A stretch of DNA of 11,041 nt from Pseudomonadota bacterium (GTDB taxonomy: Bacteria > Pseudomonadota > Alphaproteobacteria > Rhodospirillales > 2-02-FULL-58-16). Positions within the stretch are counted from its first letter, which is position 1, and every line of letters starts with the position of its first letter. The translations under genes were made by a program, and so were the position numbers. Below are positions 6,307 through 11,041 of this stretch, piece after piece. The DNA lies in the NCBI GenBank assembly GCA_022567015.1, contig JADFHR010000098.1, forward strand, positions 1-11,041. The letters run 5' to 3'. The notes beneath the pieces are model-generated. The model did not search any database, had not been told where the DNA came from, and was given only the letters and a program-made list of their open reading frames with translations.

Positions 6307-6595
6307 TGGTGCCCTCGTTCTGGAATGAGCCGTCGGTCATCTTCGTGCCAGCGTATCTTTCACCACTGTAACCAACATTTCCCGGATCCTGCTTCAAGAG
6401 GGTTTTCCTTATACCTCATACCAAATTTTCAGAAGGTTTCGGACTTTTAGCACTCAGTCCTTAGGTCCGCTTTTGATGAGGTGGACGGCGCCCCGCCGCT
6501 GACCCGACGCTCGTTAGAGAACACGGCCTGGCCCGGAATTTGATGGCCTCTCCTGTGCCGCGAAGGGAGCGCGACGGGCCGGCGGCGCGGCGGGA
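6307..6595. other. Gene-free stretch between pilZ and gapR
   Basis: These 289 bases hold no convincing gene. The half nearest pilZ (to about 6460) is AT-rich like pilZ itself and probably carries its promoter; a TATAAG on the minus strand near 6415 could be a -10 element, but no good -35 goes with it. The other half is GC-rich and follows the gapR stop; no clear hairpin with a U-tract is seen there. Confidence 0.4.
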
Positions 6596-6838
6596 TCACA
6601 GATCGAGGGCGCGCTTGTAGAGCTCCAGAATCGCCTCCTGTTCGCGCCGGTCGGCCTGGTCGAGGCCCCTGAGGCGCACGATCTGGCGCAGGATCTTGGC
6701 GTTGAACCCGGCGCCCTTGGCTTCGGCGTACACCTCGCGGATGTCGGCGGTGATCGCCGCTTTCTCTTCCTCCAGACGTTCGATGCGCTCCACGAACGTG
6801 CGCAGGCGATCCGCCGCTATGCCGCCGATGTCCGCCAT
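6596..6838 (-). CDS. gapR: GapR/DUF2312 nucleoid-associated protein
   Basis: An 80-residue protein of the UPF0335/DUF2312 family, found across alphaproteobacteria. In Caulobacter, GapR is an essential chromosome-structuring protein that clamps overtwisted, AT-rich DNA and helps topoisomerases ahead of forks and RNA polymerase. The sequence shows the family pattern: RLRTFVERIERLEEEKAAI (about 11-29) forming the first coiled helix, ADIREVYAEAKGAGFNAKIL (31-50), and the terminal RREQEAILELYKRAL helix. Length is normal. The ATG at 6838 is preceded by a strong GAGGAG (6850-6845). The upstream side holds inverted repeat copy B, and the downstream neighbour on the same strand is pilZ, too far for an obvious operon. 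More than one DUF2312 protein can occur in a genome, so this need not be the essential copy. Confidence 0.93.
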   Translation of the reverse strand: MADIGGIAADRLRTFVERIERLEEEKAAITADIREVYAEAKGAGFNAKILRQIVRLRGLDQADRREQEAILELYKRALDL

Positions 6839-6874
6839 TATCCGCTCCTCTTCCTGCCGGTTCCCGCCGTTCCC

Positions 6875-6960
6875 GGGGGGACAAGGGGGGGTGTCCCCCC
6901 GGCTACGGTATGCGGGGGACGCCCCCGCGGCCCCCGGGGGCGCCCAGGGCCGGCGCCGGG
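6875..6960 (-). repeat. GC-rich dispersed repeat, copy B (inverted relative to copy A)
   Basis: The reverse complement of this stretch matches 130-210 block by block: CCCGGCGCCGG, the G/C run with GGGGGC, CCCCCGCATACCGTAGCC against CGCATACGGTGTC, and GGGGGGACACCCCCC. It lies in the divergent gap between gapR (-) and the receiver-Hpt gene (+). Both copies can form strong G/C hairpins. The rest of the gap (6961-7146) is ordinary upstream sequence. Confidence 0.7.
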
Positions 6961-7133
6961 TGCGCGCCCGGACGGCGCAAGATAGTCGTGCATGGCGGCG
7001 GCGCGCAAGCGTTCGCCGCGCCTCCCCGCATTCGCCATCCCGCGACTCCGGACGCGGCCCATGCGCGACCCATGGGCGGGGCCATGCAGAGGCAAAAATG
7101 TGTGCCTACATAAACCTTAGCGCCGTTGGAGAG

Positions 7134-7149
7134 AGGAGTGCAGCCCGTG
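7134..7149 (+). promoter_or_regulatory. Ribosome binding site that decides the start of the receiver-Hpt gene
   Basis: AGGAG at 7134-7138 lies eight bases before the GTG at 7147. Other in-frame candidates (TTG 7126, GTG 7138) lie before it or overlap it. Just upstream, AGGCA and TGCCT (7090-7107) form a short inverted repeat close to a weak TACATA -10-like hexamer (7107-7112). Confidence 0.55.
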
Positions 7150-8211
7150 GCCGTTTACAATCTGGAACGCCTCAGCGTCTTGCTCGTCGAGGACAACAAA
7201 TTCGTCAGGTTTACCCTTGAAAATCTGCTCCGCCAGTTGCAGTTCCGCCAAATAATGACTGCCTGCAACGGGGCCGAAGCCATTGAGCAACTGAAGACCC
7301 TGCACGAGAACCGGAAGACGACCGGCGGCGCGGGGCTGGATATCGTCCTGTCGGATCTGGTGATGGCGCCGGTGAACGGCCTGTTGCTGTTGCGCTGGAT
7401 GCGCAGCTCCAAGGAGTCCCCCAACCGGTTCGTTCCCTTCATCATGCTGAGCGGCGCCGCCGACGAAGAGTACGTGCATGCGGCCCGCGACCTGGGCGTG
7501 ACCGAATTCCTGGCCAAGCCGTTTTCCGCCGCATCCGTTTTCCGGTACATTCTGGAGGCCATCGACCATCCGCGGCAGTTCGTCGCCTCCAACAAATATT
7601 ATGGTCCCGACCGCCGGCGCAGGAACGACGGCCCCCCGGCGGCGGAGCGGCGGGTGATGAAGGAAAAGGACATCACCATCGTCTATTCCGCCGACAAGGT
7701 GGTGAAGCCCAAGAAGGCGACGGACGTGTGGTACTTCCGCCTGCCCAACACCCTTAAGGAAATGGCCGGCGGCATGGGCGCCGGCGGCCCCGGCGAGCTG
7801 CCCACCGAACTGCTGGAAGAGGCGGAAAAGCAGCTTGAGCGGGCGGCCCTGGACTTCACCGAATGGGCGCGCGACTACCTGGCCAAGCTGTCGGACCTGT
7901 GCACCGAGGCCCTGATGCACCCGGAGCAACGGAACAAACACTTCGAGGAAATCAACCTGCTGGCCCACGAACTGCGCGGCCAGGGCGGCACGTTCGGCTA
8001 TCCGCTGATCACCGTTTTCGGCAAGATGCTCTACGAGGTGACCGGCAAGGGCTGCAACGAGAACGACGCCGCCGTCGAAATCGTCAAGGCCCACGTCGAC
8101 ACCATGCGGGCGGTGCTGCGCGAGAAGATCGCGGGCGACGGCGGAGAGATCGGACGGACGCTCCACCAGTCCCTGCAGGCGGCCATCGACAAGCACACCG
8201 TTGCCGCATGA
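7147..8211 (+). CDS. Response regulator with receiver domain and C-terminal Hpt-like domain
   Basis: A 354-residue cytoplasmic phosphorelay protein. The receiver (about 8-140) has VLLVEDNKF with acidic E15/D16, phospho-acceptor D70 in VLSDLVM, S102 in IMLSG and K124 in LAKPF, so all switch residues are present. A basic linker with GPDRRRRND (153-161) follows, then a helical region (about 215-345). This carries EINLLAHELRGQGGTFGYPL, the HxLRGxGxxxG pattern of histidine phosphotransfer domains with H274 as the likely phosphorylated His. There is no kinase, DNA-binding or GGDEF output, so it probably shuttles phosphate between a kinase and another regulator, or acts as a phosphate sink. The GTG start follows the AGGAG site. 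The divergent neighbour is gapR; the convergent neighbour is the carboxylate-amine ligase across the structured repeat. The partner kinase is not in the window. Confidence 0.88.
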   Translation: MAVYNLERLSVLLVEDNKFVRFTLENLLRQLQFRQIMTACNGAEAIEQLKTLHENRKTTGGAGLDIVLSDLVMAPVNGLLLLRWMRSSKESPNRFVPFIMLSGAADEEYVHAARDLGVTEFLAKPFSAASVFRYILEAIDHPRQFVASNKYYGPDRRRRNDGPPAAERRVMKEKDITIVYSADKVVKPKKATDVWYFRLPNTLKEMAGGMGAGGPGELPTELLEEAEKQLERAALDFTEWARDYLAKLSDLCTEALMHPEQRNKHFEEINLLAHELRGQGGTFGYPLITVFGKMLYEVTGKGCNENDAAVEIVKAHVDTMRAVLREKIAGDGGEIGRTLHQSLQAAIDKHTVAA

Positions 8212-8257
8212 CGCGGGCCGGCCGGCAGCCGGGATGTCTTTGGTGAACCGTTCGGGC

Positions 8258-8525
8258 TAGTGGCCTGCATCAGCTAAAGTGCACCCATACGATCGCTTTT
8301 CCCGTTTCCTCGGTAGGAGGGGAGGCGCAGGCGATGGCGGCCCATCGGAAAGCCTTCCCGACGCCCCGAGGGAACGGGAAAAGCGACCCGAAGGGCGACG
8401 TTGCGAGGCTTCCGGACGTCGTCGCGCGCCGCTTGTGGTGCATGCACACCAAGGCGCGACGCGCTCCTAGCCGGAAACCTCGCAACGCCGTCGTATGGGT
8501 ACAATTTAGCTGATACAGGACACTA
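8258..8525. repeat. 268-bp structured repeat (E1) folding into a three-way junction
   Basis: The ends are 35-bp imperfect inverted repeats: 8258-8292 pairs with 8491-8525 at 31 of 35 positions. Inside are two long hairpins. Arm 1 has an outer stem 8293-8313/8366-8386 (20 of 21 pairs), an inner stem 8319-8326/8352-8359 and a terminal stem CGATGG/CCATCG around CGGC. Arm 2 has an outer stem 8400-8415/8471-8486 (15 of 16) and inner stems GTCGCGC/GCGCGAC (8421-8427/8454-8460) and CTTG/CAAG. It fills the gap between the convergent receiver-Hpt and ligase genes and includes the ligase stop codon. The core motifs recur in the repeat at 10710-11041. No protein is encoded; it is either a non-autonomous mobile element or a structured RNA. 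Confidence 0.85.
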
Positions 8526-9659
8526 AAGCCCCCGCACGGTTTCCTCTATCAGCATGTCGACCACGGCGGCCAGCGCCTCTTCCCGGCTGGCGCCGGCATT
8601 CACGGCGTCCGCGTACGTGGTGAGCTGGCGGTGGGCGCTGGTGCCGCGCTTGATAATTTCGCGGCAATGCCCGACCTCGGTCAAACAGCCCAAGGCCGTG
8701 GCGTCCTCGTCGATCAATTCCAGGAGCTCGTCCACGAGTTCCGCGAAGGGCACCACCTGGCCCTTGCCGAAGTCCACCAGTCCCTCGTCGAGGCCATAGC
8801 GCTGCGCCCGCCAGCGGTTCTCGTTGATCAGCATGGCGGCGTAAATGCGCCAGCGCTGGTTGTTGCGCCTGAGCCGGAAGAGAAAACGGACGATGCAGAC
8901 GAAAAGGGCGGCGATGGCGATGGCGTCTTCGAGGCGCGTGCACACGTCGGTGATGCGCATCTCCAGGGTCGGGAACCGGGCGCTGGGGCGCACGTCCCAC
9001 CACAGCATGGAAGCGTCCTTGATCAGCCCGGCGCCGGTCAGCACGTCCACGTGGCGCTGGTATTCCATGTACGAGGTGAAGCGCTCGGGCAGGCCGGTGC
9101 GCGGCAGCTCGTCAAAGACGCTGAGCCGGTACGATTTCAGCCCCGTGTCCACGCCCCGCCAGAAGGGCGACGACGTGCTGAGCGCCAACAGGTGGGGCAG
9201 GAAGTAGCCGACCTGGTTCATCAGGTCGATGCGCAGCTCGTCGTCCTCGATGCCCACGTGCACATGCATGCCGCAGATCACCAGCCGCCGCGCCACGGCC
9301 TGCATGTCGCGGGCGAGGACGTTGTAGCGGTCCTTGTCGGTATGGGTCTGTTCCTGCCATTCCGAGAAGGGATGGGTGGAGGCGGCGATGGTGGCAAGGC
9401 CGTATTCGGCCGCCACGTCGGCCACGGTGCGGCGCAGCCGCGCCAGGTCGTCGGCCGCCTGCTGCACGGTCTGGGAAACCCGGGTGCCCACCTCGATCTG
9501 CGATTTCAGGAACTCGGGCCGAACCAGGCCCTTGATGCGGGCCTCGCACTCTTCGAACACGGCGGCGGGCGGATCGCGGGCCAGGTCGCGGGTGGTGCGG
9601 TCGACGAGCAGGTATTCCTCTTCGATGCCGATGGTGAAGGTGGGTTCGTCGACGGCCAT
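8523..9659 (-). CDS. Carboxylate-amine ligase, GCS2 (YbdK-like) family
   Basis: A 378-residue ATP-dependent ligase of the glutamate-cysteine ligase 2 family, which joins a carboxylate (often glutamate) to an amine; the true substrate of this group is mostly unknown, and E. coli YbdK has only weak glutamate-cysteine ligase activity. Motifs: FTIGIEEEYLLVD (8-20), whose acidic residues bind metal and ATP; STHPFSEW (94-101); CGMHVHVGI (129-137); and LEMRITDVCTRLED (232-245). Length is typical. The ATG at 9659 directly follows the TAG stop of the upstream amidohydrolase with no gap, so translation is probably coupled. The stop codon (8525-8523) is part of the right end of repeat E1. The pairing with an N-formylglutamate amidohydrolase suggests a shared glutamate-derived amide or peptide, but this is inference. 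Confidence 0.9.
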   Translation of the reverse strand: MAVDEPTFTIGIEEEYLLVDRTTRDLARDPPAAVFEECEARIKGLVRPEFLKSQIEVGTRVSQTVQQAADDLARLRRTVADVAAEYGLATIAASTHPFSEWQEQTHTDKDRYNVLARDMQAVARRLVICGMHVHVGIEDDELRIDLMNQVGYFLPHLLALSTSSPFWRGVDTGLKSYRLSVFDELPRTGLPERFTSYMEYQRHVDVLTGAGLIKDASMLWWDVRPSARFPTLEMRITDVCTRLEDAIAIAALFVCIVRFLFRLRRNNQRWRIYAAMLINENRWRAQRYGLDEGLVDFGKGQVVPFAELVDELLELIDEDATALGCLTEVGHCREIIKRGTSAHRQLTTYADAVNAGASREEALAAVVDMLIEETVRGL

Positions 9660-10475
9660 CTAAAAGTGCTCCACCCGGTGCAGGGATTCGCGGCCCACCA
9701 GCCCCTCGAGGACATCGCCCAGAATCCCCGCCCAGCGTTCCGCCCCCTCGGCCGTGCCCAGGTGGTCCTGGCGAATCTCGACGACGCAGTTGGGCAGGCC
9801 GGCGGCGCCCCCGTGCAGGTCGATGGAGTAGGCCACCTCGAGGCCCGAATAGGGTTTGTTGTCGCCGACGCACAGTTTCCCCCAGGCGCCGAGCCTTTCG
9901 ATCAGCGGCGCCGCCAGGCGCGCATCCCGGTTCCACAACAGGCCGATATCCCAGGGCCGGTCTTCGCCGTCCATGGACGGGGTGAAGCTGTGTACCGAGA
10001 CCAGTGCCGGCGCCGTGCCCCTGTGCCACAGGCCGGCGAGCGCGTCGGTTACCGCGTCGTGGTATGGCCGGAAGAACGTCTCCACCCGTTCGGCCCGTTC
10101 CCTGTCGCTCAAACCCCGGTTGCCGGGAATGACGATGCCGTCGCTGACCTCGGGAACGGACGCCGGGTCGGCGGGGTGGCGGTTGCAATCGACGACCAGG
10201 CGCGAGTACCCCGCCAGCAGCGCCGGCGCGTCGAGGCGCGCGGCGAGGCGCCGGGTCACCGCGCCGGCGCCGATGTCCCAGGCGATGTGCTCGCCCAACA
10301 GGTCCGCGGCCAGGCCCAGGGTGCCCAGCGCCGCCGGGATGGCGGGGCTGGCGTGGTCGCAGATCAAGAGGACCGGCGCCGCGCCTTCCGGGTTGAGGAA
10401 TTCGAAACCGGGCGGCTCGTCCGGCCCGAGGAGGGCCGGGCCGTCCGCCAGGGGTCCGGCGCCTAAGTCTTTCAT
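9660..10475 (-). CDS. N-formylglutamate amidohydrolase family protein
   Basis: A 271-residue zinc-dependent amidohydrolase of the PF05013/COG3931 type, related to the enzyme that releases formate from N-formylglutamate in histidine breakdown. Visible motifs are LLICDHASPAIP (36-47), AWDIGAGAV (65-73), YSRLVVDCNR (90-99), SVHSFTP (160-166) and SIDLHGG with CVVEIRQD (217-237); the His, Asp and Glu residues in these are the likely metal ligands and catalytic residues. No other hut gene is nearby, so a role in histidine breakdown is not supported; the ligase partner points to another N-acyl-glutamate substrate. The ATG at 10475 was chosen over a TTG at 10493, because TATAGT (10487-10482) looks like a -10 element that would start transcription at about 10475. 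A leaderless mRNA is therefore possible. It is the first gene of the two-gene operon. Confidence 0.87.
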   Translation of the reverse strand: MKDLGAGPLADGPALLGPDEPPGFEFLNPEGAAPVLLICDHASPAIPAALGTLGLAADLLGEHIAWDIGAGAVTRRLAARLDAPALLAGYSRLVVDCNRHPADPASVPEVSDGIVIPGNRGLSDRERAERVETFFRPYHDAVTDALAGLWHRGTAPALVSVHSFTPSMDGEDRPWDIGLLWNRDARLAAPLIERLGAWGKLCVGDNKPYSGLEVAYSIDLHGGAAGLPNCVVEIRQDHLGTAEGAERWAGILGDVLEGLVGRESLHRVEHF

Positions 10476-10481
10476 GGCATG

Positions 10482-10487
10482 ACTATA
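10482..10487 (-). promoter_or_regulatory. Candidate -10 element for the amidohydrolase-ligase operon
   Basis: TATAGT on the minus strand ends seven bases before the ATG at 10475. The expected start of transcription falls on or next to that ATG, and no ribosome binding site is seen. A short palindrome, AAGAC-5-GTCTT (10492-10506), lies just upstream between the -10 and the expected -35 and could be an operator. No good -35 hexamer is seen, so the call is tentative. Confidence 0.35.
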
Positions 10488-10611
10488 GCGCAAGACGCCG
10501 GGTCTTCGAGCGTCGATTCGGCCCCCGGCGCGCCGACCGGGCGCCCCAGCGCGGAGCCGGTTGCGGTCTGTTCTGTAAAATTTTATGTAAATTTAAGTAA
10601 AGTAAAAATTA

Positions 10612-10641
10612 TTGACCAAATAGGATAAGAAAACATACAAT
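10612..10641 (+). promoter_or_regulatory. Strong sigma-70 promoter with an AT-rich upstream element
   Basis: TTGACC (10612-10617) and TACAAT (10636-10641) each match the consensus at five of six bases, with an 18-base spacer. The 40 or so bases before it (about 10574-10611) are almost all A and T, with GTAAA repeated at 10575, 10587, 10597 and 10602. This is the look of an UP element or bent DNA and stands out in this GC-rich region. Transcription would start near 10648. There is no protein-coding gene downstream before the terminator. Confidence 0.7.
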
Positions 10642-10647
10642 ACTTCG

Positions 10648-10695
10648 TTTCCTCCCCAAACTTGGGCCGTGCCCTCCGTGGCACGGCCTTTTTTT
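10648..10695 (+). ncRNA. Candidate very short small RNA (about 48 nt)
   Basis: Between the strong promoter at 10612-10641 and the terminator ending at 10695 only about 48 bases would be transcribed. The 5' part reads TTTCCTCCCCAAACTTGGG, giving a small CCCAA/TTGGG stem and a CCTCC sequence complementary to Shine-Dalgarno sites. C-rich, CCTCC-bearing loops occur in several alphaproteobacterial small RNAs. The rest is the terminator hairpin. It could instead be a short attenuated leader for a gene beyond the right edge, but more than 300 bases of repeat lie in between. No expression evidence is available from sequence. Confidence 0.5.
10665..10695 (+). terminator. Rho-independent terminator
   Basis: GGCCGTGCC (10665-10673) and GGCACGGCC (10680-10688) form a perfect nine-pair stem around a six-base loop (CTCCGT), followed at once by seven T residues (10689-10695). 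It ends plus-strand transcription from the promoter at 10612; no plus-strand protein gene lies upstream of it for over 2 kb. Confidence 0.9.
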
Positions 10696-10709
10696 GTTCT
10701 TCGCCGGTA

Positions 10710-10915
10710 TTATACCAAGGGGCGCTGATCATGACTCATAGAGATCGCGTAGGCGGCTCGTCGGGCAGGAGGAAAGTTGCAGGCGATGCGGCGCATCGTC
10801 AAAACTTTTCGACGCCCTCCGACGGGCCGCATACGCGACCGCAACGGCGGCTTACCAAGGCTTTCGGACGGCGTCGCGCACGCTTCGCGATGCCCCGCAT
10901 CGCCACAGCGCACGC
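10710..10915 (+). repeat. Structured repeat E2, first unit of a 206-bp tandem repeat
   Basis: It begins TTATACCAAGG and is followed 206 bases later by a near-identical unit. After a 35-base end segment comes arm 1: outer stem 10745-10764/10819-10838 (18 of 20 pairs), inner stem GGAAAGTT/AACTTTTC (10771-10778/10803-10810) and terminal stem CGATGC/GCATCG around GGC. A second folded part follows, with GTCGCGC and a GCGATGC/GCATCGC hairpin. The order of parts, and the motifs AGGAGG, GCAGGCGATG and CGACGCC, match E1 at 8258-8525. The outer partner of arm 2 and the right-hand end are missing, as if the next unit had replaced them. Confidence 0.8.
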
Positions 10916-11041
10916 TTATACCAAGGGTCGCTGATCATGACTCATAGAGATCGCGTAGGCGGCTCGTCGGGTAGGAGGAAAGTTTCAGGCGATGCGGCGC
11001 ATCGTCAAAACTTTTCGACGCCCTCCGACGGGCCGCATACG
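10916..11041 (+). repeat. Structured repeat E3, second tandem unit, cut by the window edge
   Basis: Identical to the first 126 bases of E2 except for three substitutions (in the end segment, next to AGGAGG and next to CAGGCGATG). It covers the end segment and the whole of arm 1 and leaves the window at the outer stem. The very high identity suggests a recent duplication or repeated insertion. A complete element would need about 140 more bases, ending in the reverse complement of its first 35 bases. Confidence 0.8.

Noticed and set aside
6447..6884. Minus-strand open frame of 145 codons
   Set aside because: Shadow of gapR in another frame of the same strand; Arg/Pro-rich without motifs.
7117..8196. 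Minus-strand open frame of 359 codons
   Set aside because: Mirror of the receiver-Hpt gene; no recognisable domain, and the opposite strand has all receiver switch residues.
8258..8525. Ordinary rho-independent terminator between convergent genes
   Set aside because: Stems are far longer and nested, and no U-tract follows them; the element has relatives elsewhere in the window. It may still end transcripts as a side effect.
8631..10466. Plus-strand open frame of 611 codons
   Set aside because: Antisense to both the ligase and the amidohydrolase, which have clear family motifs. The translation is low-complexity and motif-free, as expected from the opposite strand of GC-rich genes.
10662..10934. 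Small plus-strand open frame of 90 codons
   Set aside because: Starts inside the terminator and consists of the tandem structured repeat.
10710..11041. CRISPR array
   Set aside because: The period is 206 bases and the whole unit is repeated; there are no short repeats with unique spacers and no cas genes.

Overview
The window is GC-rich (except a few AT-rich islands) and reads as a chromosomal stretch of an alphaproteobacterium, most like the Rhodospirillales (Rhodospirillum/Magnetospirillum type). Pointers are a GapR/DUF2312 protein, a family 4 uracil-DNA glycosylase of the alphaproteobacterial form, a LexA box of the alphaproteobacterial GTTC-N7-GTTC type, and a lytic transglycosylase followed by moaB. 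No rRNA, tRNA, CRISPR array, phage gene or transposase was found.

Layout, left to right. (1) 1-96: probable start of a minus-strand exported protein that leaves the window. (2) 130-902: a GC-rich repeat, then a uracil-DNA glycosylase (+) that seems to have lost its N-terminal segment. (3) 968-3400: promoter, periplasmic lytic transglycosylase and moaB (+), overlapping by 20 nt. (4) 3381-4732: two minus-strand sugar/nucleotidyl-transferase-like genes of the 'rSAM/selenodomain-associated transferase' 1 and 2 families, one operon, converging on moaB with a 20-nt overlap. (5) 4784-5909: divergent radical SAM protein of the PA0069/SplB-like group, with a LexA box lying on its promoter. (6) 5911-6023: a 113-bp inverted-repeat element filling the gap between two convergent stop codons. 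(7) 6025-6306: AT-rich PilZ gene (-). (8) 6596-6838: gapR (-). (9) 6875-6960: a second, inverted copy of the GC-rich repeat. (10) 7147-8211: receiver-Hpt fusion protein (+). (11) 8258-8525: a 268-bp structured repeat between convergent genes. (12) 8523-10475: N-formylglutamate amidohydrolase and GCS2-type carboxylate-amine ligase (-), joined stop-to-start. (13) 10570-10695: AT-rich promoter, very short transcript and a perfect intrinsic terminator with no gene, a candidate small RNA. (14) 10710-11041: 206-bp tandem repeat running off the right edge.

The genes are mostly conserved housekeeping or regulatory genes in short operons: DNA repair (UDG, SOS-linked radical SAM), cell wall turnover, molybdenum cofactor synthesis, c-di-GMP binding, phosphorelay and nucleoid organisation. 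The most unusual part is the non-coding DNA. The structured repeats at 8258 and 10710 share unpaired core motifs and the same order of parts. Their stem sequences differ, but base pairing is kept by changes on both sides. That is evidence of a folded element under selection, as an RNA or as a single-stranded DNA/cruciform mobile unit. One terminal sequence of this family also forms the 3' end of the PilZ gene.
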